Part shown: positions 11,259 through 24,035 of the stretch, piece after piece
Layout: every line of letters begins with the position of its first letter
Position numbering within the stretch: the first letter of the stretch is position 1
Source: Oscarella lobularis
Taxonomy: Eukaryota; Porifera; Homoscleromorpha; Homosclerophorida; Oscarellidae
Reading direction: 5' to 3'
Assembly: GCF_947507565.1 (NCBI RefSeq)
Contig: NC_089185.1
Location: 1,550,001 to 1,614,000, forward strand
DNA: 64,000 nt
The notes under the pieces: model-generated
What the model saw: only the letters and a program-made list of their open reading frames with translations
What the model was told of the DNA's origin: nothing
The model's database searches: none
Position numbers and translations under genes: made by a program

Positions 11259-11604
11259 AGAGCATCCGCGTACCAAGGAGTCCAGCGCGCGTTAGCGACG
11301 TAGACCGGTTTTTTGTCGCATGTTTTGTGAGCGTGGCGAGTTTGTTGTTGCGTTCTTCGGGCGAGTGGAGAGCGTACAGCCGCTAGGGCGCTTGTTATGT
11401 TAGTCGCGCCAGCAGGTTCCCACGGGCGGATACCACAACTACGCTAATTGGGTGAGGTGGTGATCCCGTCTTGGGGGACGTCGCTCCAGCCCCGTTGGGA
11501 CCGATCGCGACGGTTTGTTGGGGGCTCGGATTCGGCGTGGCTCGAGATCGGCGGCGAGCCGAGCGGAAACGTTCCTCCCTAGCGCGCGTTAGGCCCAACC
11601 CTGA
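11259..11604 (+). other. 3' non-coding part of DIRS element
   Basis: It follows the recombinase stop. Sequence 11440-11604 (AATTGGGTGAGG, TCTTGGGGGACGTC, TAGGCCCAACCCTGA) recurs at about 45115-45284 in the deleted copy. It ends at the TGA target duplication of the Harbinger insertion at 11602-11604. Confidence 0.7.
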
Positions 11605-11624
11605 AGGCCCATTCACACTGGCGA

Positions 11625-11720
11625 CGTAACGTAACGTAACGTAACGTAACGTAACGTAACGTGACGTAACCCATTCCCACTGTGCCATTGTGACGTAACG
11701 TAACGTAACGTAACGCAACG
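11625..11720. repeat. TAACG tandem tract in left Harbinger end
   Basis: Runs of GTAACGTAACG interrupted by a copy of the outer TIR-like text CCCATTCCCACTGTG. The right end has the matching CGTTA tracts at about 13998-14070. Such subterminal arrays are candidate binding sites for the transposase or the MADF protein; that role is inferred. Confidence 0.8.
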
Positions 11721-11800
11721 CAACGTTGACGTAAGGAATAGAAGGTGGGTCTATTTTCGGCGCTTAACATAAGGCTAACGGAAGGAAGTTAAGGAGAGAT

Positions 11801-12614
11801 ATGAACGACGAACGACTCATCGAGCTTGTCGAAAGCCATCCCTGCCTTTACGACAAATCGAATGCCTTTTATAAGGTATCGACGCGAAAGGAAAATGCTT
11901 GGACGGAGATTTCAGAGGAGCTGAGCATTGGGAGTTAGTATACTTGTTTAATTAGGCAGGTTTTTCTCGCGAGAGTCGTCAATTTTAGTTGAAGCGTGCC
12001 AGAAGAGGTGGAGGGCTTTGCGAGAGCGGTCGCAAAGGAATCGAAGAAGCGAAAAGGGCGAACCGGCGACAAGCGAGACGACGTGAGACCGTGGGCGTAT
12101 TACGAGCGCCTGTTGTTCCTTAGAGACTTCGTTAGTCACAGAGGGTAATGCAGTAGATTAGAAGAAATATGTTATTAATTATTACCTTGTTTTGTAGAAC
12201 GTCAGATAGTTTTTTATTGGAAAGCCAGGCAGAGGAAGCAGAAGAGGACGAGAGGATTGATGACGGCGGAGAAGAAGGACAGGGAGAGAACGAGGACGAC
12301 GTAGTCAAGGATGAAAGAACAAGGGTCGATGAAGGGACTAGGGGGAGAAGGAAGAGGTAGGTAGAGTACGATCTGGTTAATTACAGCCTAGAAAATATAA
12401 CTGGACTGTATGCAGAAGAAAGCAATCAGCCAGCAACGAGGTCGACCTCGAAATTATTCGACAGCTGCAGAAGACAGAGCGGGTCGACGACGAAAACGAT
12501 CTTTTTGGGCAGTCCGTCGGAAGCTCCATCAGAAGGCTCAATCTAAGAAAGAGAGCCCTTGCAAAAATACGTATTCAAGAGGTACTCTATCAGATTGAGT
12601 TTGAGGAAAATTAG
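11801..12614 (+). CDS. MADF-BESS DNA-binding accessory protein of Harbinger
   Basis: Exon 1 (11801-11931) encodes MNDERLIELVESHPCLYDKS and ENAWTEISEELSI, a clear MADF start, and ends at a GTTAGT donor. Exon 2 after a TTTTAG (to about 12142) continues with QKRWRALRERS in one frame and VRPWAYYERLLFLRDF in another. A one-base indel seems to split the MADF domain. Exon 3 starts near 12200 and is acidic (EEAEEDERIDDGGEEGQ). The last exon carries a BESS motif, DENDLFGQSVGSSIRRLNLR then IRIQEVLYQIEFEEN, with the stop at 12612-12614. MADF binds DNA and BESS mediates protein contacts. In Harbinger elements the partner protein (Myb/SANT or MADF type) is needed with the transposase. The exon borders are my reading and the frameshift may disable it. 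Confidence 0.75.
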
Positions 12615-12697
12615 TTGTTTAATCAATAATAGCTTATTATAGCATATTACATTAATCTCTGTATCTGTATTACATAGTCATTAATGTCATTAGCAGT

Positions 12698-13963
12698 TTA
12701 CGATAATCGTACTTGAGCATCTTGCCAGGCCACTCTCCCAGTTGCTGAGCTAAAATATGTGCTGAAATGATCCCTGTTGGTCAATGCAGACACTGATGGA
12801 CGGTTGCCTCCAAGGCGGATACCGTCAGCTAAATTGCTGGATTCGTCTGCTCTCCAATCGCCCGCAACAAAGTTTCCTCTTTCATCTTCATGATCAATAG
12901 AATTGGGCGGACAATATAGATGATCTTGATGTGATAATTGTCGATCGGATATTATAAGATAGTTATGGAGAGTGCAGGTAGCTTGGGTTATTAATGAGGC
13001 TTTTTCTGGAGACGCTATAATAGTACGTCTGAAGATACGAAATCGAGAAGCCATAATTCCAAATGCATTTTCTACTACTCGTCGAGCTCTTGATAATCTG
13101 TAGTTAAATATCTTCTTAGGCTCTGGCAAATATTTTCCTGGATATGGGCGTAGAATATTTTCACGTAAGGGGAATGCAGCGTCTCCAAGAAATACATAAG
13201 GTAATGGTTGAGGGCAATCTTGAATATGTTCCGGCTGAGGTATAGATAGTTGATTTGATTCGAGGGCTCTTCCGAAAGAGGAATTTCTGAGGACGCCGCC
13301 GTCCGAATGGCTTCCGTAGTCACCGATATTGAGTAGTGTAAAACAATATTTGGCGTCGCAGACGGCCAATAAAACAATACTATGAGTATGCTTATAGTTA
13401 TAATATAGAGAGCCAGCTCCGTTTGGTGCCTGAATAACGACGTGCTTTCCGTCTATACTGCCGATACAATGAGGAAAATTCCAATACTGATTGAATTCTC
13501 TGCTAATTTCTTTCCAGTCAGAATATGTAGTGGGGGTTCTTATGTACAATGGCCTCAGAGTATTCCATATGGCTGTACAGGTATGTTTGATGATATTGCA
13601 TACTGTAGAATGTCCAACTCGATAGCTAAAGGCGATAGTTTGCATAGAGTCTCCGGTAGCTAGATATCTGAGGGTTATGGCCAGTCGCTCCCCAGGAGAT
13701 ACAGAATTGCGAAAAGTGGTTGATTCTTTAGTAATACAGGGTCCAATCAAACTTAGCAAATGATCAAAGCGGGAGGGCGTCATACGAAAATATTTATAAA
13801 AGCTTTCGTGATCAAAGAGCCTCATTTCGTTGATTAGACTATGATATTCTCCTTTCTTTTCCCTATGATGATTAATACGTCTAACCCATATTCTTTTCTT
13901 CTGCTGGCGCTGGCGTCTGCGATGCAGAAAGAGCAGCAAAAGTAGGCGCCGATTCTTTCCCAT
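12698..13963 (-). CDS. Harbinger DDE transposase
   Basis: An uninterrupted 421-residue ORF, the usual length for Harbinger transposases. It has an N-terminal basic stretch (MGKNRR to about residue 40) and a helix-turn-helix region near residues 95-135 (LRYLATGDSMQTIAFSYRVG). The DDE_Tnp_4 catalytic triad is D171 (CIGSIDGKHV), D261 (YVFLGDAAFPL) and E298 (RARRVVENAFGI). Motifs IGDYGSHSDGGVLRNS and KIFNYRLSRARR are typical. The start at 13963 gives the basic N-terminus; nothing better lies upstream. All key residues are present with no frameshift, so this is the most intact transposase in the window. It ends 83 bp from the convergent MADF-BESS gene. Confidence 0.95.
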   Translation of the reverse strand: MGKNRRLLLLLFLHRRRQRQQKKRIWVRRINHHREKKGEYHSLINEMRLFDHESFYKYFRMTPSRFDHLLSLIGPCITKESTTFRNSVSPGERLAITLRYLATGDSMQTIAFSYRVGHSTVCNIIKHTCTAIWNTLRPLYIRTPTTYSDWKEISREFNQYWNFPHCIGSIDGKHVVIQAPNGAGSLYYNYKHTHSIVLLAVCDAKYCFTLLNIGDYGSHSDGGVLRNSSFGRALESNQLSIPQPEHIQDCPQPLPYVFLGDAAFPLRENILRPYPGKYLPEPKKIFNYRLSRARRVVENAFGIMASRFRIFRRTIIASPEKASLITQATCTLHNYLIISDRQLSHQDHLYCPPNSIDHEDERGNFVAGDWRADESSNLADGIRLGGNRPSVSALTNRDHFSTYFSSATGRVAWQDAQVRLS

Positions 13964-14091
13964 TGTTGATTGTCACGTAGCACAAGTGTGAATGGTCTTA
14001 CGTTACGTTACGTTACGTTACGTTAACTATTTGTGACGTCACACTACGTTACGTTACGTTACGTTACGTCGCCAGTGTGAATGGGCCTTGA

Positions 14092-14340
14092 GCAGCACAG
14101 GGCAACTCACAGGTAAGATATATCAATCGTTAATATACACGCCGTCATGTTCCGATTGAGATTAATATAAACGCCGTCATGTGCCGTCCGTGGTTAATAT
14201 AAACGCCGTCACGTTTCGTCTCAGATTGATATAAACGCCGTCACGTGCCGTCAAAGGTTAATATAAACGCCGTCACGTGCCGATTGAGATTAATATAAAT
14301 GACGTCACGTTTCGTCTCAGATAAATGCCGTTTCTGGTTA
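14092..14340. repeat. DIRS 3' end and minisatellite block
   Basis: It begins GCAGCACAGGGCAACTCACA and then GATATATCAAT, shared with 45285-45317. Copies of the GTTAATATAAACGCCGTCA unit follow, as at 1441-2160. Confidence 0.75.
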
Positions 14341-14585
14341 ATACAGGCTTGATGACTTACCTTCTCTCGCTTTCTACGGGTGTGGCGGTCGGGCAAGTGC
14401 GCGGGGTTGGACCACACCCGCCTCTCCGCCGAGACACCAAACAGTCCCGGCTGAGCCACGGATGTCGATCCATTCCCCAACCGGCCCGGCTTACCCTAAC
14501 CGGGCTGGTCTCCCAGCCGGGACGTCCCGCGCCGCGTAATTACATTACTCCGCTCTCAAAACATACCGAGCGTGCCTTGTCCTTA
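14341..14585. other. GC-rich stretch, not recognised
   Basis: It contains GGTGTGGCGGTCGGGCAAGT and an imperfect CCGGCCCGG/CCGGGCTGG symmetry. It lies directly before the mitochondrial insertion. An ORF crosses it, but I do not recognise any domain. Confidence 0.4.
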
Positions 14586-16752
<2,167 letters not shown>

Positions 16753-17280
16753 AGGGACCGAGACATGTGATTCTGCGCAGTAGACGCACGTGACGTAAAA
16801 CCCCACTTGTCGCGTTTGTGTGTTAGGGGTGGAAGCTCGCAAATCGAAAAAAAATTCCAAAAAATCTAGAGAACCTTTTACAAATTTTCTAGAACGTTTT
16901 TGAGTAACATCTACCTACATACAAAGGTTTCTCAGCATATTACTTGAAAATGAGACTGTTCTTCTTTGTCTATAGCCTCTTTCAACTCCTGAAATTCAAC
17001 CGAAACCTTGTATATGTAGGTAAATGATACCCTAGAATGTGCCAGAAATATTTTCGAGCGCTTTCTGGTTATCCTTGAAACAATAATAGTCGTCGCTTTG
17101 AAACGGCGACGGTAATTGCAAACACGAACCCCTGAAAATTAAAACCGGGTTTCTAACACCTAATATTGGGATTTTTTTCATCATATGCGAGCTTCCACAC
17201 TTGCTTCTGTACAGAAAACGAGACAAGTGGGATTCTACGTCACGTTCGTCTACTGCGCAGAATCACATGTCTCGGTCCCT
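16753..17280. mobile_element. MITE-like element with ~95-bp inverted repeats
   Basis: It starts AGGGACCGAGACATGTGATT and continues TCTGCGCAGTAGACG, CACTTGTC and GGAAGCTCGC. The reverse complement of the same string occupies about 17180-17280, ending CATGTCTCGGTCCCT. The 528-bp unit has no ORF of note. I cannot define a target duplication. Confidence 0.65.
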
Positions 17281-18968
17281 AGCGTACAGCAGAGTAGATT
17301 CCTACGCGATTCTTACTCAGCAGCGCAGACGCTGCTTTAATAGCCAATCTATATAGGGTCGTCGTTTTTCTCTAGACTTCTATACGTCGTACGAACGCTA
17401 AACCCAAGCCCTTAGCCAAACCCTAATTAGGGTTGCAAAGTGCACTAAAATCCTGTCTTTTAGATCGTCGGCGCTTTCAAAAATATCCACTCATCATCTC
17501 GGTTGCAGAAGTCTTCGACACAGCGAAGCTCTTTTGTCAGATAAGTCAATTTTCACCCAAAAATAAGAACTTGATACTTTTAACTGTCATTTTATATGAA
17601 AAAAATTCATAACTGAAATGCTTGAGAAGAGAGAAAAATTCATAAATAGACTACCCATTCTAAAGTATAACTCAGCACAACTAAAAGAATTCAGCTCAAC
17701 CTAATAATTGTTTTCTTGCAGGCGCAGGCAGTGCCACTTAAAGCTTTTGCAACTTTTCTGTGTAAGGTAAGCAAAAACGTCGGAGCCACTGCGTAATGTG
17801 TTTTCTAATTTTTTATTCGACAACAAAAGAAAAGATTTGACGAACAAAAGGGCACCAGTGAGGTGAGGGACGAATCTCTGAAGACTTTTATCAGGCATTG
17901 CTGTCTATTCGCCAGTCATGAACGGCGAGTCTCTTCCTTAGTACATATCGTAAAAAATTCTCATAGGAAATTATCAGGATAGTACTTCTGTTGACGAGAT
18001 GGGATGTCATATTTGCTATAAGTCAGGTAAGCCAAACGGCCAGCGTTTACTTTTTATTTTTTAACATTATAGTGAAAAGGTTTGAAGAAGAGCAGGCAGG
18101 AATGGTCAAAAAGACAATTCATGGCAGCTGGCTGGAGGACAGGCACATGAGACATATGGTTTTAAACGTAACTACCTCAATAATTGTCATTAGGTTCTGG
18201 GGTCCTGAAGAAGACCTCCTTCGCAAGACTTTATGATGAAACTTCTCTTCGGGGGTCCTGAACAAGACCTCGTAATGACGAGCAGTTTTCTCGGCGTGAC
18301 CCTGTTATAAAACTTCCGCGCATGAAACCAGAAATACCAGGTAGAATTTTCATATTACGTACCATTATTGTTATTTAAAAACGTCTCTCCTCTTAAAGCT
18401 ACAGCAGCATAATCGTTTTGTTGCCCTCCCACTTGACCCATTACTTCATTAATTTTCTCATTCTGAAAATTGACAGACATGTAAACTAAATGTGAATAAA
18501 AAGACGGAGTTTTCCTATTTAATGCGCCATTCTAAGCGAGAGTCTACCTTCGAGTTATCCATCCACATCCGAAAACGCGAAACTAGTAGCCAATGAAATG
18601 GTACGACCAGTATAATTCGTGTTGGCAAATATTTTTAGACGAAACGCTTTCTCTAAATTAGGGACGTCAATTGTCTCCCAAAGAAGTACTTATGTAGGCG
18701 TCACCTGCTCTGTCGCTGTTATGTGGCCGACAAAAGAGCATTCCGCAGCCGGAGGCTTCGCCGGAGGCCCCCCTCTAAGATGCTCAAGTGCGCTATAGAC
18801 GTTATCGCCAAATTGCCGATAGCCTCGCAGCGACGGAATCGGCCAAAGAGTGCATATCGAACAAAGTTTGAGCCGTACACAAGCGGCGTTTATTATTGAA
18901 CTCAACTCTACTCTACTCATGCAACTCAAGGCAACTCTACTCAACTCAACGCTTAGTCTCTACTGTAG
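17281..18968. other. No gene recognised
   Basis: Short ORFs on both strands, such as one at 17701-17898 (minus), do not match any family I know. No RNA gene is seen. ACTCAACTC-type simple sequence occurs at 18895-18955. Confidence 0.5.
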
Positions 18969-19056
18969 TCAGATCGCGGAAGGCGATCGCGTCAAGCCTC
19001 GGATCGCGGAAGGCGATCGAGGCTCTCCTGAGCGTCGGCCTTCACTTCCTTGGCCT

Positions 19057-19583
19057 TCACGATTTCGTTGAGGCACGGAAAGATCGTGAAGTAGTTGCAG
19101 TCGCGGTCCCCGTGGGTTCGGCGACGAAGACCGAATTGGCCCTCTTTCGGCAGAGATGGCACCTTGCGTCCAAGTCATCAAGGAGCGCTCGACGCATCGC
19201 TTGCATCCTGCAACCTGCCCGCAGCAGGAGCTCATCACGATGCCCGTTTCTAACTTCGTCAAGCACATCGGGCATTTGAATAAGTCCAAGATCTCCTTGG
19301 CTCGTGAAACAATCTGTCGAACGAGTCCTTGTTCTTCTTCTCTGCGATCGGTAGCCATGTCGAGGAGTTTGTCCACTTTCTGATGAAGAAGTAAGTCGGT
19401 TACGCCCTGAGCTGCGGCGGTCCATGCACGTCTTGCGCTCTGTGGTGTCACAGGCGGGGTGACATATCCAGCTGCCTGAGTGGCTTGAGTAGCCTGAGCT
19501 GACGCTACTTTGTAGGCGTATTCCAGCTCGTCTTTTAGAACGGTTAAAACGATGTTTAGTTTGGAGCTCTCCTCCAAATTCAT
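19057..19583 (-). pseudogene. RING-like zinc-finger protein
   Basis: From MNLEESSKLNIVLTVLKDEL at 19583 the protein has a helical region (VTDLLLHQKVDKLLDMATDR). A RING-type cluster follows: FKCPMCLTKLETG, SSCCGQVAGCKRC, and in the neighbouring frame ARCHLCRKRAN. The last Cys pair is in another frame, so a one-base indel breaks the RING. Its stop in the second frame is at 19057. RING domains usually act in ubiquitin transfer; the exact role is unknown. A related CxxC/CCG/GCxRC cluster occurs at 60644-60832. The gene abuts the ~180-bp tandem repeats on its 5' side. Confidence 0.55.
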
Positions 19584-19589
19584 TTTGAA

Positions 19590-21170
19590 AACGTAATTAA
19601 CTTTCTATCAGTAACTGTCTAGGAGAAAATCGGCGCTTCATGGACCTATGAAATTTCGACCAGTTCGAGAATAATTCTGTCTACCTCCTCAACGATAAGT
19701 TGGATTTAATCAAAACGTTATGTTAAGTTTGGGGGCTCTTCCCCCTCATTTTGAAATAGCAATTAAGATTGTATCATAACTGTCTAGGAGAAAATCGGCG
19801 CTTCATGGACCCATGTGATTTAGAGTAGAAAATTCCTGACAAGTTAGAGTTGATATTATCCCTGTCTACCTCCTAAACGACGAGTTGGATTTAATTGAAA
19901 CATTTTGTTTAGATTGGGGCGCCCCTCCCCCTCATTTGAAAACGTAGCTAAAATTTGTATCAGTAACTGTCTAGGAGAAATCGGCGCTTCATGGACCTAT
20001 ATGACGTCTAGTAGACCAAATTTCGACCATTTCGAGTTGACAATATCCCTGTCTACCTCTAAACGACTTGTTGGATTTAATTGAAACTTTATCTTAAGTT
20101 TGGGGCACCTCTTTCCCTCATTTTGAAAGCGTAAATAAGTTTGTATCAGAGACTATCTAGGAGAAAATTGGCGCTTTATGGACCTATGTGATGTCCAGCA
20201 GACCAAATTCCTGACAAGTTCGAGTTGAGAATTTCCCTGTCTACCTCCTAAACGATTAGTTGGATTTAATTGAAACTTTATGTTAGGTTTGGGGTGCCCT
20301 CCACCTCATTGTGAAAAGTAATTAGGTTTGTATCAGTAGCTGTCTAGGAGAAAATCGGCCCTACATGGTCCTATGTGATGTCCTAGGATTAGACCAAGTG
20401 ATGTCCAGCAGACCAAATTCCTGACAAGTTGAGAATATCCCTGTCTACCTCCTAAACGACTCGTTGGATTATTGTGAAACTTACTGGTTTAGATTGGGAC
20501 GCCCCTCCCCCTCATTTTAAAAACATAATTAAGTTTTTATCAGTAATTGTCTAGGAGAAAATGGGCGCTTCATGGACATATGTTATGTCTAATAGACCAA
20601 ATTTCGACCATTTCGAGTTGTGAATATCCCTGTCTACCTCTAAACGACTTGTTGGATTTAATTAAAAATTTATGTTAAGATTGGGGCACCTCTTTTCCTC
20701 ATTTTGAATTTTGAAAGCGTAAATAAGTTAGTATCAGAAACTATCTAGGAGAAAATTGGCGCTTCATGGACCTATGTGATGTCCAGTAGACGAAATTCCT
20801 GACAAGTTCGAGTACAGAATATCCCTGTCTACCTCCTCAATGAGTCGTTTTAATTGAAACTTTATGTTAAGTTTGGGCCTTCCCCTCACTTAGAAAAAGC
20901 GATTAAGATTGTATTAGTAACTGTCTAGGAGAAAATCGGCAACCTATGTGATGTCCCGTAGACAAAATTCCTGACAAGTTCAAGTTAAGAATATCCCTGT
21001 CTATCTCCTAAAAGACTCGTTGGATTTGATTAAAACTTTATGTTTAGATTCGGGCTCCCCTCCCCCTCATTTTGAAAGCGTAAGTAAGTTTGTATCAGTA
21101 ACTGTCTAGGAGAAAATCGGCGCTTCATGGACCTATGTGATGTCCAGTAGACCAAACTCTTCACTTTTTC
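19590..21170. repeat. Tandem array of ~180-bp units
   Basis: About eight units share CTGTCTAGGAGAAAATCGGC, GCTTCATGGACCTATGTGAT, CCCTGTCTACCTCC and TTGAAACTTTATGTTAAG. The units are diverged by small indels. The same family resumes at 23035-23815, so 21171-23034 is an interruption. No coding is supported. Confidence 0.85.
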
Positions 21171-21768
21171 TGCTTTTCTTTGAAGAGTATCGAATGAAGG
21201 AAGCATGAGAGCCAAAAGTAGAACAAAAATACAAGGACACTGTCGTTTTACGTCGTCCTTGAAATCGTCAAAGGAAAAACGTCTGACGAACTCGCTCTTC
21301 TCCCAGTCCGCCTCGTCTTCCGTCGTAACATTATCTAGTTCAATTACCAGGCACGCTGCAACAGACATTCAGTCAATGTCTTCTAGAGAAATAAGTACAA
21401 TTTTTTCGCGCTAAAAATTATATAACCAAACCGTGGTTCTTATGACTTCTCTCATCAGTTTTATCACGAGGAAAATGAGCAAATGAGTGCCCTTGCTCTC
21501 CGGTTTTTGCTGTCATCCTTTCCTTCGGTGGTGTAACACCTACGATCATTGCGTCGAACGCGTTTTCTGCTTGGAAACGCTTCCCGGTCGGTAATGTCGA
21601 TGCAGCTGCCCACACCGCAATGCTCTCGAAGTTGCTGAGCGACTTCTGAGGCAGGGACGGCATCTAACAATAAAACGCTCTAACCAGACAGCGCGTTCGG
21701 CTCGGTAGTCACGGTCAAGCAGGACACGCTTCGCCATCTTGTTAAGATAATTTAGCAGCAATAGAAGG
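21171..21768 (-). pseudogene. Gene fragment, possibly DUF6589-type N-terminal
   Basis: Minus-strand pieces are MAKRVLLDRDYRAERAVWLE (from ~21737), LLDAVPASEVAQQLREHCGV and, near 21300, FSFDDFKDDVKRQCPCIFV then LLALMLPS. The last block is loosely like the region before the core of the DUF6589 protein at 51716 (ELSAVAPTLMKVLV). The assignment is weak. The fragment is embedded in the ~180-bp repeats. Confidence 0.3.
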
Positions 21769-21835
21769 TACAACTAAAATTCTATTGACAACTATGGGGA
21801 CGTGGATAACTAGTCAATGACGCAGACTGATGGTA

Positions 21836-21886
21836 CCAGGCCCTTCTCCTCCCCGGGGTATCCGGAATCAGAGGAGAAGGGCCTGG
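21836..21886 (+). repeat. Hairpin element copy a (CCAGGCCCTT...)
   Basis: Perfect 16-bp arms CCAGGCCCTTCTCCTC (21836-21851) and their complement (21871-21886), with a centre containing ATCCGG. It is followed by GACCGAGGCTA. Related copies are at 28240-28292 and 60019-60073. Confidence 0.85.
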
Positions 21887-22019
21887 GACCGAGGCTAGTA
21901 TCGTGCAATAACGTTTGAGCCATTCGCCAAAACCTCAGAGCCTATGACGTAATCTAAATGTGAGGTTTTTGGAAAGGCAAGCTATGTAGGCTAAATAAGA
22001 GAGATCAGGGCCTCATCTT

Positions 22020-22985
22020 TGACTCTTTGGGTCTGTGTATCTGTGAACACACAGGGATATATGTAGATGTACAGGATCACAGGGGCATCTGTGATCTTTG
22101 GGGTACTTGTGTTATCACAGGGTAACTGTGATAACTGTGATCACCGGGTAACTGTAATCACAGGGCATCTGTGATCACAGGGTATCGGTGATCACTGTGA
22201 TCACAGGTGTATAACTGGATCACAGGGTTTCTGTGATCACATGGTAACTGTGATTACAGGGGTATCTGTGAACACAGGGTAACTGCGATCACAGGGGTAT
22301 CTGTGATCACAGATCACAGGGTAACTCACAGGGGTGTATCTGTGATCACAGGATAACTTTAAATATCTGTGATCACAGAAAATCTGTCATCACAAGGTAA
22401 TCTGTGATCACAAGGGCATCTGTGGTCAAAAGGGTACCTGTGATGACAGGGAAAATGTTATCACAGGGAAATTGTGATCACAAGGAAAATGTGATCACAG
22501 GAAAATCGTAATCACACGGAAATTGTGATCTCACGGAAATTGTGATTACAGTGTAACTTCGATCACAGGGTAACTATAATACCAGGGTATCTGTGATCAC
22601 AGGGTAACTGTGATTACAAGGTAATTTACAAGGTAACTGTAATTGCGGGGTATCTGTGATCACAGATCACAGAGAATCTGTGATCACAGGGAATACAGCT
22701 GTGATCACAGGAAAATTGTGACCACGCGGAAATTGTGATCACAGGGAAATTGCGATCACAGGGAAATTGTGATCACAGGGAAATTGTGATCACACAGAAA
22801 CTGTGATCACAGGGAAATTGTGATCACAGAGAAACCGTGAGAGAAATTGTGATCGCAGGGAAATTGTGATCACAGGGTATCTGTGAACACAGGGGTAACT
22901 GTAATCACAGGATATCTGTGATCTCAGGGAATCTGTGATGAGAGGGCATCTGTGGTTACAGGAGTAGGTATCTGTTATAGATTAT
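22020..22985. repeat. TGTGATCACAGG satellite
   Basis: Dense array of a 15-18-bp unit such as CTGTGATCACAGGGTAA and TTGTGATCACAGGGAAA. The unit centre TGTGATCACA is itself palindromic, so the array can form many small hairpins. No gene is present. Confidence 0.9.
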
Positions 22986-23034
22986 ATGGAACCACCAATA
23001 CGCACACTACACTGCGGTTGCTATTTCCCCGTGC

Positions 23035-23815
23035 GAAGCACGGGCACCTAAACTAGTCAGTAACTGTTTAGAAAAAAATTGGCGCTTCATGGATGGACCC
23101 ATGTGATTTACAGTAAACCAAAATCCTGACAAGCTGGAGTTGAGAATTTTTCTGTCTACCTCCCAAACGACTCTTTGGATATAATTTAAACTTAATGTCA
23201 AGTTTGGGGCGCCACTCCCCCTCATTTTGAAAACGTAATTGAGTTTGTATCAGTAACTGTCTAGGAAAAAAAATCGAAGCTTCATGGACCTATGTGATAT
23301 CCAGTAGACCAAATTTCGACCAACTAGTTCTAGTTTAGAATGACTCTGTCTACCTCCTCAACAATTCGTTGGATTTAATCGAAACTTTATGTTTAGCTTG
23401 GAGTTCCCCTCCTCCTCATTTTCAAAACGTAAATTAAGTTTGTATCAGTAACTGTCTAGAAGAAAATCGAAGCTTCATGGACCTATGTGATATCCAGTAG
23501 ACCAAATTTCGACCAACTAGTTCTAGTTTAGAATGACTCTCTCTACCTCCTCAACAATTCGTTGGATTTAATCGAAACTTTATGTTTAGCTTGGAGTTCC
23601 CCTCCTCCTCATTTTCAAAACGTAAATTAAGTTTGTATCAGTAACTGTCTAGAAGAAAATCGGCGCTTCATGGACCTATGTGATGTCAAGTAAACCAAAT
23701 CCTGACAAGTTCGAGTTGAGAATATCCCTGTCTATCTCCTAAAAGACTCGTTGGATTTATTGAAACTTGAAACTTTATGTTTAGATTGGGGCTCCCCTCA
23801 TTTTGAAAGCGTACA
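23035..23815. repeat. Second block of the ~180-bp tandem family
   Basis: Four further units with CAGTAACTGTCTAGGA and ATGGACCTATGTGAT. Two consecutive units (about 23270-23460 and 23460-23650) are nearly identical, indicating recent local duplication. Confidence 0.85.
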
Positions 23816-24035
23816 GTGCGTCCAGCGCTAAACCGGAAATTCTTCTTACGTGCGCGATGGATGTTTTCGTATCTTAAAATGCAGTTCACGCCTTCAATTA
23901 AGACTCGCCTACTTACGTACATGTGTCTCCTTGGCATTCCGGCTGTCAGCGTAAACGGCGACTGTCTCTTCGCGTGGATAAGTCCTCTTTCTCATATCTG
24001 GTCCGCTTGGTACGTTAGGCTATTTTCCTGCCGTT

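Larger units (their letters stand above)
11605..14088. mobile_element. PIF/Harbinger DNA transposon
   Basis: The ends are AGGCCCATTCACACTGGCGA at 11605 and its reverse complement ending at 14088, followed inward by (TAACG)n tracts. The target duplication is TGA (11602-11604 and 14089-14091). An empty site is present in the same window: the second DIRS copy reads CAACCCTGAGCAGCAC at about 45274-45289 with a single TGA. Harbinger elements typically duplicate 3 bp. The element carries the two expected genes, a DNA-binding accessory protein and a DDE transposase, in convergent orientation 83 bp apart. Confidence 0.95.
1441..14340 (+). mobile_element. DIRS-group tyrosine-recombinase retrotransposon, split by two insertions
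   Basis: The order is gag-like region, reverse transcriptase, RNase H and tyrosine recombinase, all on the plus strand. This is the arrangement of DIRS-order retrotransposons, which integrate with a recombinase rather than a DDE integrase. The limits are inferred from minisatellite blocks at both flanks. Two DNA transposons sit inside it: a P-like element at 5997-10594 and a Harbinger at 11605-14088. A deleted second copy at 44206-45317 confirms the 3' sequence without the Harbinger. Several frameshifts in gag and RT show that this copy is inactive. I could not tell inverted (DIRS) from split direct (Ngaro) terminal repeats. Confidence 0.8.

Noticed and set aside
17400-17445. Telomere-like AACCCTAA words (also GGGTTAGGG near 59770)
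   Set aside because: Only one or two words each, no tandem array.
22020-22985. CRISPR-like array
   Set aside because: Units are contiguous and palindromic, without unique spacers of constant length; the setting is eukaryotic.
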